In this document: piece by piece, positions 37,901 through 48,165 of the stretch
Numbering within the stretch: the stretch's first letter is position 1
How the letters are laid out: every line of letters begins with the position of its first letter
NCBI RefSeq assembly: GCF_000365305.1
Contig: NZ_CM001841.1
Span: forward strand, 1,889,100-1,953,099
Reading direction: 5' to 3'
Source: Dickeya dianthicola NCPPB 453
GTDB lineage: Bacteria > Pseudomonadota > Gammaproteobacteria > Enterobacterales > Enterobacteriaceae
DNA: 64,000 bases
Program-made: the position numbers and the translations under genes
The notes under the pieces: generated by a model
Seen by the model: the letters and a program-made list of their open reading frames with translations, nothing else
What the model was told of the DNA's origin: nothing
Databases searched by the model: none

Positions 37901-38503
37901 GGCAAGAAAGTGGAAGAGCTGATCGCGCGTCTGGCCCAGAAAGCGCGTGCCGCCGGGATCCATCTGGTGCTGGCGACACAGCGCCCGTCGGTGGATGTGA
38001 TTACCGGCCTGATCAAGGCCAACATCCCCACTCGCATCGCGTTTACCGTGTCGAGCAAGATTGACTCCCGCACTATCCTTGATCAGGGCGGCGCGGAGTC
38101 GTTGCTCGGCATGGGGGATATGCTGTATATGGCGCCCAATTCCTCGATCCCGATTCGTGTTCATGGTGCGTTCGTGCGCGATCAGGAAGTGCATGCCGTG
38201 GTGCAGGACTGGAAGGCGCGCGGTCGTCCGGAGTATATCGACAACATTATCAGCGGCGATGACGACGGTGAGGGCGGCAGCCTCGGTTTTGACGGAGACG
38301 AAGATCTGGATCCGTTGTTTGATCAGGCGGTGGCTTTTGTGGTGGAAAAACGCCGCGCCTCAATTTCCGGGGTACAGCGCCAGTTCCGCATTGGCTATAA
38401 CCGTGCGGCCCGCATTGTTGAGCAGATGGAGATGCAGGGTATCGTCAGCAGCCCCGGCCATAACGGCAACCGCGAGGTGCTGGCGCCGCCGCCGATGGAG
38501 TAA
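34973..38503 (+). CDS. ftsK: DNA translocase FtsK
   Basis: FtsK is a septal DNA pump that clears chromosome dimers and activates XerCD at dif. The 1,176-residue protein has a four-span N-terminal domain (first [20 protein letters not shown], up to about residue 200). A long low-complexity linker rich in Ala, Pro, Glu and Gln (about 200-690) follows. The motor has Walker [16 protein letters not shown] near 836, Walker [15 protein letters not shown] and the RecA-like core. The C-terminal gamma winged helix contains [20 protein letters not shown]. It starts at TTG 34973 behind GGAGAG, and [17 protein letters not shown] matches E. coli. The protein is about 150 residues shorter than E. coli FtsK, mainly in the linker. 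Confidence 0.96.
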   Translation: MSQEYTEDKDVTLKKLSAGRRLLEAMLIVVVLFAIYLAVALLSFSPSDPSWSQTAWHEPIHNLGGGVGAWLADTLFFIFGVLAYAIPVVMASLCWVIHRQRGQRATLDYFALSLRLIGTLALILTSCGLAALNVDDIYYFASGGVLGSLLSSSMVPRFNNIGATMILLCVWAAGLTLFTGWSWLTIAEKLGAGVMGCLTLFSGRRREDDYLYDDDDEEIDESSAAARKEAHRTAAPHEDEPAAVLSAVSVSSSAEVDNDDDDALFSAPGVTATSGAAAVEMPVVNQANERAFATTATPDAEPVLKPHPEPIAVTPLAGPESFVPPVAAPVPEFRPGADVSPASPLAPAGIVPASADFAPSLSEPLPDWQPLTLQADDRIARTAAAAVTAATVVAGNAGAATEPKPESQNATLFMPAFTTDEDNNPQVKRGMGPELPRPNPVRIPTRRELASYGIKLPSQRLAEQQAREAEQQAQSAHVEPTGALTPFAAQTPLPDMPNDETAQTALPDDDQDTLIQEAALRQAFADQQRERYGETYPDHEEAEETLLQAQLARDFAAMQRSRYTAHGPDTEQDAPAIFAAESPTVTPAAAETTAFGMKPRADAPLDSAFAISPFADLVEDGPLEPLFTLPPQERFPDEPQYAPALQTAAPIEPEAEAESSSSMMDSLIHPFLMRNDQPLHKPTTPLPSLDLLTPPSMNDAPVDRDVLDDMARLIETRLADYRVKATVVDYHPGPVITRFELDLAPGVKAARISNLARDLARSLSVVAVRIVEVIPGKPYVGLELPNRHRQTVFLREVLDCDRFRDNASPLAIVLGKDISGQPVVADLAKMPHLLVAGTTGSGKSVGVNAMIISMLYKATPADVRFIMIDPKMLELSVYEGIPHLLTEVVTDMKDAANALRWCVGEMERRYKLMSALGVRNLSGYNERVMQAEAMGRPVPDPFWKPGDSMDAQPPVLEKLPYIVVMVDEFADLMMAVGKKVEELIARLAQKARAAGIHLVLATQRPSVDVITGLIKANIPTRIAFTVSSKIDSRTILDQGGAESLLGMGDMLYMAPNSSIPIRVHGAFVRDQEVHAVVQDWKARGRPEYIDNIISGDDDGEGGSLGFDGDEDLDPLFDQAVAFVVEKRRASISGVQRQFRIGYNRAARIVEQMEMQGIVSSPGHNGNREVLAPPPME

Positions 38504-38597
38504 TATTCGCTGCGGTGTCTGTCCCTGCAAAGAAGCGTAAAAGTATTGGATAACAGACAATTCGCCTGTCATGCCATCTCTGGCTGGGCTACATTAT

Positions 38598-38645
38598 CGT
38601 CCAACTGAAACAGCGTCCAACTGAAATAGCGTCCAACTAAAAGTG
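38598..38645 (+). repeat. Three 16-bp tandem units between ftsK and lolA
   Basis: CGTCCAACTGAAACAG, CGTCCAACTGAAATAG and CGTCCAACTAAAAGTG follow each other without gaps, about 95 bp after the ftsK stop and 50 bp before lolA. Confidence 0.88.
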
Positions 38646-38696
38646 GCTCCCGTTGGGGGCCGCGATGACGGTAAGAACACGCAAAGGATTTTTTGT

Positions 38697-39311
38697 ATGA
38701 TAAGAACAGGATTGATGGCCGGTTGTTTACTGACCAGTTTAGTTTCCGGCGCCGTTTATGCCGATGCGGCCGGCGATTTACAGGGCCGCTTGAGTAAAAT
38801 GAACAGCTTCCACGCCGGCTTCACGCAGAAAGTCACCACCAATGACGGTGCTGCGGTGCAGGAAGGCACCGGCGAACTGTGGGTAAAACGCCCGAATCTG
38901 TTCAACTGGAAAACCACGTCGCCGGATGAAAGTACGCTGGTGTCCGATGGTAAAACACTTTGGTTTTATAACCCGTTCGTTGAGCAGGTGACGGCAACCT
39001 GGGTGAAGGATGCGACCGGCAATACACCGTTTATTCTGATCACCCGTAATGATCCGAAAGACTGGGGTAAATACAACGTGAGCCAGAAAGGGGATGACTT
39101 CGACCTGACTCCCCGTGCGGCTAATGGCAATTTGAAACAGTTTTCCATTAACGTAAGCAGTGATGGCACTATTCATGGATTTACCGCCACCGAACAGGAT
39201 GGGCAACGCAGCGCCTATACGCTGAAGAATCAGCAAAATGGCGAGGTGGATGCCGCGAAGTTCCGCTTTACGCCGCCGAAGGGCGTAGCGGTGGACGACC
39301 AGCGTCAGTGA
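38697..39311 (+). CDS. lolA: Outer-membrane lipoprotein carrier LolA
   Basis: LolA is the periplasmic chaperone that takes lipoproteins from LolCDE to LolB. The 204-residue precursor has a signal peptide ([20 protein letters not shown], cleavage after VYA). The mature part has [42 protein letters not shown] and [16 protein letters not shown]. The ATG at 38697 is preceded by AAAGGA. rarA starts 8 bp after its stop. Confidence 0.96.
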   Translation: MIRTGLMAGCLLTSLVSGAVYADAAGDLQGRLSKMNSFHAGFTQKVTTNDGAAVQEGTGELWVKRPNLFNWKTTSPDESTLVSDGKTLWFYNPFVEQVTATWVKDATGNTPFILITRNDPKDWGKYNVSQKGDDFDLTPRAANGNLKQFSINVSSDGTIHGFTATEQDGQRSAYTLKNQQNGEVDAAKFRFTPPKGVAVDDQRQ

Positions 39312-39318
39312 GGCGTGT

Positions 39319-40662
39319 GTGAGCAACCTGTCACTCGATTTTTCCAGTAATCAGTTCCAGCCGCTGGCCGCGCGGATGCGGCCGGTCACACTGGCGCAAT
39401 ATATCGGTCAACAGCATCTGCTGGGGCCTGGCAAACCGTTGCCGCGCGCGATTGAAGCAGGGCAACTTCACTCCATGATTCTGTGGGGGCCGCCGGGAAC
39501 GGGGAAAACGACACTGGCTGAGTTGATTGGTCGCTATGGACACGCCGATGTAGAACGCATTTCCGCCGTAACCTCCGGCATCAAGGAGATTCGCGAGGCG
39601 ATTGAACGCGCGCGCCAGAATCGTGATGCCGGGCGCCGCACCATCCTGTTTGTGGACGAAGTGCATCGCTTCAATAAAAGCCAGCAGGACGCCTTTCTGC
39701 CGCACATTGAAGACGGCACCATCACGTTTATTGGCGCCACCACTGAGAACCCGTCGTTTGAACTGAACTCAGCGCTGCTGTCCCGTGCCCGTGTCTATCT
39801 GCTTAAGGCGTTGAGCGCCGAGGATATCGAACAGGTGCTGGAACAGGCGATGCAGGATACAGAACGGGGACTGGGCGGACAGCAGATTGTCTTGCCGGAT
39901 GAAACCCGTCGTCTGCTGGCGGAATTGGTAAACGGCGATGCCCGGCGCTCGCTGAATCTGCTGGAAATGATGGCCGATATGGCGGAAGTGGACGCCAGCG
40001 GTCAGCGTCTGCTGACATTGGCCCTGCTGAAGGAAATATCCGGCGAGCGCAGCGCCCGCTTCGACAATAAAGGCGATCGTTATTACGACCTGATTTCCGC
40101 ACTGCATAAATCAGTGCGCGGTTCGGCGCCGGATGCCGCCTTGTACTGGTATGCCCGCATCATTACCGCCGGTGGCGATCCTTTGTATGTCGCGCGGCGC
40201 TTGCTGGCTATCGCGTCCGAAGATGTAGGCAATGCCGACCCACGGGCGATGCAGGTAGCGATTGCCGCCTGGGATTGTTTCACCCGCGTCGGCCCGGCGG
40301 AGGGGGAGCGCGCCATCGCTCAGGCGATAGTCTATCTGGCGTGTGCGCCGAAGAGTAATGCGGTGTATACCGCGTTTAAATCAGCGATGCACGATGCCCG
40401 CGAGAAGCCGGATTACGACGTGCCGGAGCACTTGCGTAATGCGCCAACCCGTCTGATGAAAGAGATGGGACTGGGTGCCGAATATCGCTATGCGCATGAT
40501 GAAGATAACGCTTACGCCGCTGGTGAAGTGTATTTCCCGCCTGAAATGGCAGAAACGCACTACTATCAGCCGACTTCACGGGGTTTGGAAGCCAAGATTG
40601 GCGAAAAGCTGGGCTGGCTCGCTGCTCAGGATCAAAATAGCCCGACAAAACGCTACCGCTAG
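39319..40662 (+). CDS. rarA: Replication-associated recombination protein RarA
   Basis: RarA (MgsA) is an AAA+ ATPase of the clamp-loader/WRNIP1 family that acts at stalled forks. The 447-residue protein starts at GTG. Walker A is G57-PPGTGKT, Walker B is [20 protein letters not shown], sensor 1 is [14 protein letters not shown], and the MgsA C-terminal tetramerisation domain contains [15 protein letters not shown]. Length equals E. coli RarA. Confidence 0.97.
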   Translation: MSNLSLDFSSNQFQPLAARMRPVTLAQYIGQQHLLGPGKPLPRAIEAGQLHSMILWGPPGTGKTTLAELIGRYGHADVERISAVTSGIKEIREAIERARQNRDAGRRTILFVDEVHRFNKSQQDAFLPHIEDGTITFIGATTENPSFELNSALLSRARVYLLKALSAEDIEQVLEQAMQDTERGLGGQQIVLPDETRRLLAELVNGDARRSLNLLEMMADMAEVDASGQRLLTLALLKEISGERSARFDNKGDRYYDLISALHKSVRGSAPDAALYWYARIITAGGDPLYVARRLLAIASEDVGNADPRAMQVAIAAWDCFTRVGPAEGERAIAQAIVYLACAPKSNAVYTAFKSAMHDAREKPDYDVPEHLRNAPTRLMKEMGLGAEYRYAHDEDNAYAAGEVYFPPEMAETHYYQPTSRGLEAKIGEKLGWLAAQDQNSPTKRYR

Positions 40663-40705
40663 CATTAACGTTGCGGTAAGGTTATTCCGAGATTTTCTGC
40701 TGCAC

Positions 40706-40723
40706 GGCGCCGCTGTCGGCGCC
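40706..40723 (+). terminator. Hairpin between rarA and serS
   Basis: GGCGCC-GCTGTC-GGCGCC forms a 6-bp GC stem. No T run follows, so termination is uncertain. Confidence 0.4.
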
Positions 40724-40751
40724 CTGTAATTATCGATATCCCCCTTAATAA

Positions 40752-42065
<1,314 letters not shown>

Positions 42066-42099
42066 CGCCTTCACCGTGACGGTATTCACACTTTCGCCA

Positions 42100-42124
42100 A
42101 AGCGCCCTTCGGGGCGCTTTTTTT
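42100..42124 (+). terminator. Rho-independent terminator after serS
   Basis: The stem AAGCGCCC-TTC-GGGGCGCTT is followed by T6, 35 bp after the serS stop. Confidence 0.92.
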
Positions 42125-42307
42125 ATGGCTGAAATCACACTTCACCGCGCTCATGGCGCGCGGAATTGTCTGATTCCGACCGGATATCGGTACGGATAAG
42201 CGGATTCAGGCATCCTCTTATGGAGAGCAGGAGCGTGGGGCTCTAAGTTTTTCGTCGTTGCACTGGCCGATGCTGACTCAACTGAGGAAAGACCGGGTGG
42301 CGGCAGG

Positions 42308-42334
42308 ATGAAAACAAGGAGGAAAACCTCCTGA
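42308..42334 (+). other. Eight-codon open frame with tandem AGG codons in a hairpin, upstream of the dmsD-like gene
   Basis: ATG at 42308 reads MKTRRKTS and stops at TGA 42332-42334. The two rare arginine codons AGG-AGG (42317-42322) pair with CCTCCT (42327-42332) across an AAAA loop. The dmsD-like start is 24 bp downstream. There is only a weak ribosome site before the ATG, so translation is unproven. Confidence 0.3.
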
Positions 42335-42357
42335 AAACAAAATCAACGAGGTGATTT

Positions 42358-42972
42358 ATGCCAAAACATATCGTCAGCCTGACCGGACGGTTGCTAGGCG
42401 CTTTGCTTTATTACGCACCGGATGATGAACACAACGCGGCGTGGATTGAACGCCTGAGACACCCGGCGTGGCAGCAGACATGGCCGTGTGGCGACCGGGC
42501 AGACATCGCCAATGTCGCCCGACAAATTCAGCTTGGTTTGCAGTCGGGCTACGATGAAACGTTGTCGGCAGCCTGGCGGCGATTATTCAACAACGGCGAG
42601 GGCGTGCCGGCGCCGCCCTGGGGGTCGGTATATCTTGACCGGCAAAATGTGTTGTTTGGTGATTCGACACTGGCATTGCGCCGTTGGTTACGAGAGCTGG
42701 GGATTGAACCGCGCTGCGATCGGCATGAACCGGAGGATCACATCGGCCTGATGCTGATGCTGGCGGCGTGGTGTGCGGAACATCAGCCAAACAGCCTGTC
42801 GGAACTGCTTACCAAGCATTTGCTACCTTGGGCGATGCGCTATCTGGATTTGCTGGAGTGTCACTGTCGCCATCCGTTTTATCAGGGCGTGGCGCGGCTA
42901 ACTCGCATCACGCTGCAGGACTGGCAGGCACGCTTCCAGTTGATCCAGACAGAAAAGGCATTGTTTTACTGA
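42358..42972 (+). CDS. dmsD: TorD/DmsD-family redox-enzyme maturation chaperone
   Basis: This 204-residue all-helical cytoplasmic chaperone is of the type that binds twin-arginine signal peptides of molybdoenzymes before Tat export. Segments that match E. coli DmsD are GRLLGALLYYAPDDE, AWRRLFNNG, APPWGSVYLDRQNVLFGDSTL and the family signature E124-P-E-D-H-I-G130. The ATG is preceded by GAGGTGA. In E. coli, dmsABC follows serS; here no DmsA, DmsB or DmsC gene is in the window, so the client is unknown. DmsD is the closest match I recognise, but another TorD-type client is possible. Confidence 0.82.
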   Translation: MPKHIVSLTGRLLGALLYYAPDDEHNAAWIERLRHPAWQQTWPCGDRADIANVARQIQLGLQSGYDETLSAAWRRLFNNGEGVPAPPWGSVYLDRQNVLFGDSTLALRRWLRELGIEPRCDRHEPEDHIGLMLMLAAWCAEHQPNSLSELLTKHLLPWAMRYLDLLECHCRHPFYQGVARLTRITLQDWQARFQLIQTEKALFY

Positions 42973-43118
42973 ATACGAATGCAGATTGTCACGGTATGCG
43001 CTGGTGTTAGCCGTAGCGCGCGGCGCACTGCCAGGCAGCACCCGCATTGCCGCTCGCTACGCAGGCAACCCGCTGTTTTCAAGGTGTGGTCGTGGTGGAA
43101 AAGCGGGTTGGGCGCAGT

Positions 43119-43763
43119 TTACTGATTTTCCGCCACCAGTTTTGCCAGATAGTCATGCCAGTCGTCAGGGCGACCCAGCCAGGGAGCAATATTCAGTGTG
43201 GTGAAGATATCGTCTACCGCGAAGACCAGCGTCGGAAAACCAGCGCCGCCTGCCTGGGTAAGCCATTGACGGCTCTCTTCGATATGCTTGCGGGTCGGCA
43301 AACCGCGCCAGTGGATACAGGCGTTCTCGAAATCGTCCAGCAGCAGGCCGATTTCTACCGCCATTTTCATCAGTACTGGTGGGTCGGAGATGCGCAGACC
43401 TTCAACGTAATGGGCGCGTTGTAGGCGTTCAAGCAGGTCGAGTCCGCGGCCGCCCAACTCTTCCGCCGCCAGAATCGCCGTCGTTGGCGGCTCAGAGTCC
43501 AGTGTTGCCGTCACGTCCCACAACAGGCCATTGAAATAACCATCGCCGAACGGTTGGCCGCTCATCTGGGCAATGCGGCGGTCATGCGGCTGAACGTAAT
43601 CCCGCCATTCCGGAGTAATACGACGGCGGTTCGGGCCGGTCATCATGCCGCCGGCGTGCAGCACAACAGGCAACCCTTCGATTTTATGGGCTGCATGAAT
43701 TAACGGCGCTGCGGCGTAACACCAACCGCACAGAGGGTCGAAGATGTAGTGTAGCCTGTTCAT
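43119..43763 (-). CDS. DsbA-like thioredoxin-fold protein, CGWC
   Basis: This 214-residue protein has the DsbA/FrnE-like architecture: an N-terminal beta strand and active site F-D-P-L-C12-G-W-C15, a helical insertion, and the cis-proline segment AGGAGFPTLVFAVDD. It has no signal peptide, so it is probably cytoplasmic. The group is often annotated DsbA family protein or protein-disulfide isomerase. A substrate is not known. The GGAG ribosome site lies in the loop of a perfect hairpin at 43765. Confidence 0.8.
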   Translation of the reverse strand: MNRLHYIFDPLCGWCYAAAPLIHAAHKIEGLPVVLHAGGMMTGPNRRRITPEWRDYVQPHDRRIAQMSGQPFGDGYFNGLLWDVTATLDSEPPTTAILAAEELGGRGLDLLERLQRAHYVEGLRISDPPVLMKMAVEIGLLLDDFENACIHWRGLPTRKHIEESRQWLTQAGGAGFPTLVFAVDDIFTTLNIAPWLGRPDDWHDYLAKLVAENQ

Positions 43764-43764
43764 T

Positions 43765-43798
43765 CATACGCTCCGTATGTTGCCCGGTATGCCGGGCA
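43765..43798 (-). promoter_or_regulatory. Two adjacent hairpins covering the ribosome site of the DsbA-like gene
   Basis: CATACG-GAG-CGTATG (43779-43765 on the minus strand) places the GGAG Shine-Dalgarno bases in its loop, with the ATG just 1 nt after the stem. Directly upstream is TGCCCGG-CATA-CCGGGCA (43798-43781). Both are perfect. They could be an RNA switch, a binding site for a repressor, or both. Confidence 0.55.
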
Positions 43799-44044
43799 TA
43801 TCAGAAAAGGGAAATAGACCGGCTGTCGCGCCACACGCCTTTCCGAGAGCGTGTGGGAATGGCAACCCGTTATTCGCCGGTGTGGCGCTCTGTCTTAATT
43901 ATTGTCTATTTCCTGAGAGTTAGCAGGCGATGACGTAATTTTCTGCGCCCGTTCTGCGGTTAGGGATCGCAAACCTGAAAGAAAAATGACCTGGCGACAG
44001 AGGCGATCCGCTGGTGGTCGCCTCTGATTGTTGCCTGTCGGTTC

Positions 44045-44920
44045 TCAGGGCCACTGCATCTCGCCTTTGATAACCTTGGCGCTCAGCTCCAGCGATGCGG
44101 CTTCGCCGAGGTCCGGGTAGGCGCGTTTCATGGCACCCGTCAGTGCGGTACTGTTGGCCGATGACGGGATGTTTTGCTCCAGGGTCTTCAGGTACTGGCG
44201 GGTAAAGTTTACATTTTTCGGTGACCAGGGCGCGGAGCCGTCCTTGTTCGGCAGATAGTGGCCCGGTACCACGGTGGTCGGTTTGAGCTTATCGATAACA
44301 GCCAGATCCGCCAGCCAGTGCTGACGCGAGGCAACCGTCTGGGTATCCGCCACCCACACATGGATATTCGCCGAGGTATGCACGCCGCCCACGACGGCTT
44401 TCAGCGAGGGGATCCAGACAAAGGTGCGGTCCGGCGTTGCGCCTTTCAGACCAACGATGTCAACCGTGTTGCCTTCAAGTGTCAGGTGGTCCGCGTTCAG
44501 TACCTGCGGCACCACGACCTGTTTCGGCGCGTTTTCTTTCAGAATCGGTCCCCAGTAAGCCACTTTTTTGTCGCTGGTGGCGTTGATAGCGGCGATGGTC
44601 TGCGGCGTAGCGACGATCTGCGCGTTAGGGAATGCGGCTTTCAGTACATCCAGTCCGAAATAAAAATCCGGATCGTGATGGCTGATGTAAATGGTTTTCA
44701 GGTTCTTTCCGGTGGCGCGGATTTTTTCCACCAGCTTTTCGGCATCGTTGCGCTGGAACTGGGCATCGATCAGCAATGCATCGTGGTCACCGGTAATGAT
44801 TTCAGACGACACCGGGAAGATTGATTTTTCGCCGGGGTTGTAAACTTCCATTTTCAGCGCAGCAGAGGCAGAAAACGTCATGGAAGCGAAGAGGGTGGCA
44901 AGCAGGGTTTGTTTTAACAC
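44045..44920 (-). CDS. Exported metallo-beta-lactamase-fold hydrolase with altered metal motif
   Basis: This 291-residue protein has an N-terminal signal peptide (MLKQTLLATLFASMTFSASA) and a metallo-beta-lactamase fold. The usual H-x-H-x-D-H motif reads H-H-D-P-D-F (in YISHHDPDFYFG), so the second and the last histidines appear replaced. Later conserved positions are VGGVHTSANIHVW and VVPGHYL. I chose the GTG at 44920 because AAAGGAG lies 7 bp upstream and the signal peptide then begins the protein; an ATG at 44965 would bury it. It is divergent from a LysR gene 99 bp away, which probably controls it. The substrate is unknown. Confidence 0.8.
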   Translation of the reverse strand: MLKQTLLATLFASMTFSASAALKMEVYNPGEKSIFPVSSEIITGDHDALLIDAQFQRNDAEKLVEKIRATGKNLKTIYISHHDPDFYFGLDVLKAAFPNAQIVATPQTIAAINATSDKKVAYWGPILKENAPKQVVVPQVLNADHLTLEGNTVDIVGLKGATPDRTFVWIPSLKAVVGGVHTSANIHVWVADTQTVASRQHWLADLAVIDKLKPTTVVPGHYLPNKDGSAPWSPKNVNFTRQYLKTLEQNIPSSANSTALTGAMKRAYPDLGEAASLELSAKVIKGEMQWP

Positions 44921-45019
44921 GGTAATACTCCTTTCTGAATAAGATGGCGTCATGGTAAATTTCATTTTAGTAAAGAAAAACCCCGCCCGACGAACAGCTT
45001 TGTTGCATAAAACGGACGA

Positions 45020-45931
45020 ATGATGGATAGAATTACCGCTGCTCAGGTCTTTGTCGCCATAACCGAACAGGGCAGCCTGACGGGAGCGGCGCAGGCGTTG
45101 GAGATGTCGCGCGCTATGGTGACTCGCTATCTGGCCGAAATGGAACGCTGGGCTGAAGCCCGACTATTACATCGCAGCACCCGACAACTGAGCCTGACCG
45201 GCGAGGGCGAGACGGTATTGCGGCACTGTCGTGAATTGCTGACGGTGTCGCAAAAACTGGAGACGCCTGCCCGCGGCAGAAAGGAGCCATCCGGGTTGAT
45301 GCGATTGACCTGCTCCCCGTCACTGGCGCAAACGACGCTGGTGGCGGCGATCACCGCTTATTTGCTGCGTTATCCGAAGACGGCCATTGACCTGCAGGTG
45401 GCGAGCCACACCCTGAATCTGATCGAGGAGCGTATCGATTTGGCGATTCGGATTACCAGCCAGCTGGATTCGGGGCTCATTGCCCGTCGGCTGGGTGGAT
45501 GTCCGTCGATAGTGTGCGCGGCGCCATCCTATCTGGCTGCGCATGGCACGCCGCAGCGTGTGGAGGATCTGGCGGTGCATAACTGCCTGACCTATTCCTT
45601 CTTCGGCAAGAGCCTGTGGCGGTTTACCCACAAAGGCGAAACGGTAGCGATACCGGTTAGCGGCAGTTTTAGCGCCAATGATTCGTTAATGCTGCTGGAG
45701 GCGGCGTTGAATGGTGCAGGCATAAGTCTGCAACCGGTTTATTCCGTCACGGACCTGATCGCCAACAAACGGCTTATCGCCCTGTTTCCTGAAGCACAAC
45801 CGCAGGAACTGGACATTTATGCGGTTTATCACTCCCGCGAGCGCATGCCGTCCGCGCTGCGGGCATTGGTGGATTTTCTGGCGCAATGGTTTGATAGCAA
45901 TCTGGAGTGGAAGCGGGTTTCTCGCCGCTAA
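45020..45931 (+). CDS. LysR-family transcriptional regulator
   Basis: This is a 303-residue LysR-type regulator. The N-terminal winged helix-turn-helix (FVAITEQGSLTGAAQALEMS, then AMVTRYLAEMERWAEARLL) is followed by a periplasmic-binding-protein-like effector domain. An adjacent in-frame ATG at 45023 is equally possible. It is divergent from the metallo-beta-lactamase-fold gene, the usual arrangement for a LysR regulator and its target. The effector is unknown. Confidence 0.88.
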   Translation: MMDRITAAQVFVAITEQGSLTGAAQALEMSRAMVTRYLAEMERWAEARLLHRSTRQLSLTGEGETVLRHCRELLTVSQKLETPARGRKEPSGLMRLTCSPSLAQTTLVAAITAYLLRYPKTAIDLQVASHTLNLIEERIDLAIRITSQLDSGLIARRLGGCPSIVCAAPSYLAAHGTPQRVEDLAVHNCLTYSFFGKSLWRFTHKGETVAIPVSGSFSANDSLMLLEAALNGAGISLQPVYSVTDLIANKRLIALFPEAQPQELDIYAVYHSRERMPSALRALVDFLAQWFDSNLEWKRVSRR

Positions 45932-46061
45932 AACGAGCCGGTTTTGCTGAAACAGTGATGGATAAGCAAATTGTGCGACAGCGGATAACAAGGCGATTGA
46001 CTTTGCCATTGCCAGTGGCATGATGCGCGCAAAATATCCTCTCTTTCCGGTTTGTTTCCCC

Positions 46062-47210
46062 ATGTCAACCTATACGCGCCCGGTTTTACTGCTGCTCTGC
46101 GGGCTGTTGCTGCTTACTGTTTGCCTGGCCGTTTTGAATACGCTGGTGCCGTTATGGCTTAATGATCGCCAATTGCCGGTCTGGCAGGTCGGCGTGGTGG
46201 GGTCGGCCTATTTTAGCGGCAACCTGCTTGGAACGCTGGTAGCTGGCGGGTTGATTCGGATCTATGGCTTTAACCGCAGTTATTATCTGGCTGCTCTGAT
46301 GTTTGGGCTGGCGACCGCGGCACTGGCGCTGTCGCCGGATGTCGGCAGCTGGATTCTGTGGCGCTTTATCGCCGGGGTCGCTTGTGCGCTGATTTGGGTG
46401 GTAGTGGAAAGCGCGCTGCTGTGCAGTGGTAATGCGCTCAACCGGGGGCAACTGCTGGCCGCTTACATGATGGCGTACTATCTGGGCAGCGTAGTAGGGC
46501 AACTGCTGTTGGGGATGGTGCCAACCGCACTGTTCAGCATTCTGCCCTGGCTGGTGACGTTGGCGCTGCTGGCGGTGCTGCCGCTGTTTTTTGCCCGCAT
46601 TCCGCCGCCGCAACCCGTGACCCAGCGTGTCAACGTCTGGCGTATGTTGCGTTATCGCACTGCCCGGCTGGGCATTCAGGGATGTGTAATTTCCGGGATC
46701 ATTCTTGGCTCCTTGTATGGCTTGATGCCGCTGTATCTGGCCCATCAGGGCATGAGCGACGCCAGGGTCGGCTACTGGATGGCGTTATTGATCAGCGCCG
46801 GTATTTTCGGGCAATGGCCGGTCGGGCGGATGGCGGATCGTTATGGGCGATTGCTGGTGCTGCGGGTGCTGGTATTCGCCGTCATTCTCGGCTCGCTGGC
46901 TATACTGGCTCCGGGGCGCTACAGCATGGCCCCGTCGCTGTTTCTGCTCGGCGCCGCCGGGTTCACGTTATATCCGGTCGCGATGTCGTGGGCCTGCGAA
47001 AAGGTGGCGCCCAGCGAACTGGTAGCCATGAATCAGGCGTTGCTGCTCAGTTATACCATCGGCAGTCTGTGTGGCCCGAGTCTGGCGGCAATGTTGATGC
47101 AGACTTATTCCGACCAGTTATTGTTCGTACTGATTGCGGCGGTATCGCTGGGGTATCTGATCATATTGCTGAAAAAAGCCGATCATCATCCCCGGCCGCT
47201 GGCGGTGTGA
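46062..47210 (+). CDS. ycaD: MFS transporter YcaD
   Basis: This 382-residue, 12-span carrier matches E. coli YcaD in length and sequence ([69 protein letters not shown]). Its substrate is unknown. I start at 46062 because it reproduces the E. coli N-terminus exactly; the ATG at 46020 would add 14 residues. It stands between the two LysR genes, and pflA follows further on, as in E. coli. Confidence 0.92.
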   Translation: MSTYTRPVLLLLCGLLLLTVCLAVLNTLVPLWLNDRQLPVWQVGVVGSAYFSGNLLGTLVAGGLIRIYGFNRSYYLAALMFGLATAALALSPDVGSWILWRFIAGVACALIWVVVESALLCSGNALNRGQLLAAYMMAYYLGSVVGQLLLGMVPTALFSILPWLVTLALLAVLPLFFARIPPPQPVTQRVNVWRMLRYRTARLGIQGCVISGIILGSLYGLMPLYLAHQGMSDARVGYWMALLISAGIFGQWPVGRMADRYGRLLVLRVLVFAVILGSLAILAPGRYSMAPSLFLLGAAGFTLYPVAMSWACEKVAPSELVAMNQALLLSYTIGSLCGPSLAAMLMQTYSDQLLFVLIAAVSLGYLIILLKKADHHPRPLAV

Positions 47211-47235
47211 GCGCTTGATTTCAGGCTCGACGGGT

Positions 47236-48165
47236 TCATGACTGGCGATGACGGCCGGTCAGGGAAGGTTGCCCGGCTTCAACGATATTGTTCCACAGAA
47301 CTTCGGCGACCGGGCTTAGCCGTTGCCTGGTATTGCGGACCAGATAAAAAATACTGCTGAGTTGTAAATTTTCCGGCGCGATGGCAGTCAGTTTTCCTTG
47401 CTGCACCCAGCGTGAGGCGTAGTGGTCTGGCAGGAAACCCACATGGGTGCCGGCCATAATCAGCAATATACAACCTTCCTCGCTACAGGCGATGTTCTGC
47501 TGCCCTTGTTTGGCCATCGGCCCCAGTTGTTTGCAGATTTCATTCATAGGGTAACCGCCAATCAGCAGCCGTTTCGGGTTCAGGGTACCGTTGCGCCACT
47601 CATCTTCGATGCGTTCGGCGTGTTCGGCGGCGGCGTAAAATGAACTGTGTTCAATGAATGCGGGCTGGGAGAAGATATCCGGCGGCACATCGGCCGGCAG
47701 AACCGTTAAGACCACGTCCAGCTCGTTGTTGCGCAGTCGTTCCATCAGGGCGTGATGGTTGCTGATGCTCAGGTTCATCGACACATCGGGACTTCGCTCG
47801 AACAGGCGGTTAATTGCCAGCGCCACGGCTTGATCCGGATGAGAGGCGATATTATCCAGACAGCCAATTCGCACTTCGCCGATCAACTCATGTTTGATGC
47901 GAGCCAGACGGTTGGCAAAGTCATCCAGCGTGGCAATCACCGAGCGCGCTTCCTGATAGACCACTTCACCTTCGGTAGTCAGCGAAAAACCGCCGCGGCC
48001 ACGTTCACACAGAATCAACCCTAGCGTGTCTTCCAGCCGGGAAAGGTAATGGCTTAGTACTGGCTGGCTCAGTCCGGTGGCGTCCTGAGCGTTGGTGATG
48101 CCTTTCTTCTCAACAATTTTACAGAATAGTTTCAGCCAGCGAATTTCCAGTTTATCGAGCCGCAT
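47236..48165 (-). CDS. LysR-family transcriptional regulator
   Basis: This is a 309-residue LysR-type regulator: helix-turn-helix KKGITNAQDATGLSQPVLSH, dimerisation helix, and an effector domain (GEVRIGCLDNIASHPDQAVA, AGTHVGFLPDHYA). The start MRLDKLEIRW at 48165 is preferred over an ATG six codons upstream, with CAGGT before it. It is convergent with ycaD. The 580-bp spacer upstream carries a 16-bp tandem repeat. No obvious target gene is adjacent. E. coli has a LysR gene (ycaN) between ycaD and pflA, which this may correspond to. Confidence 0.85.
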   Translation of the reverse strand: MRLDKLEIRWLKLFCKIVEKKGITNAQDATGLSQPVLSHYLSRLEDTLGLILCERGRGGFSLTTEGEVVYQEARSVIATLDDFANRLARIKHELIGEVRIGCLDNIASHPDQAVALAINRLFERSPDVSMNLSISNHHALMERLRNNELDVVLTVLPADVPPDIFSQPAFIEHSSFYAAAEHAERIEDEWRNGTLNPKRLLIGGYPMNEICKQLGPMAKQGQQNIACSEEGCILLIMAGTHVGFLPDHYASRWVQQGKLTAIAPENLQLSSIFYLVRNTRQRLSPVAEVLWNNIVEAGQPSLTGRHRQS

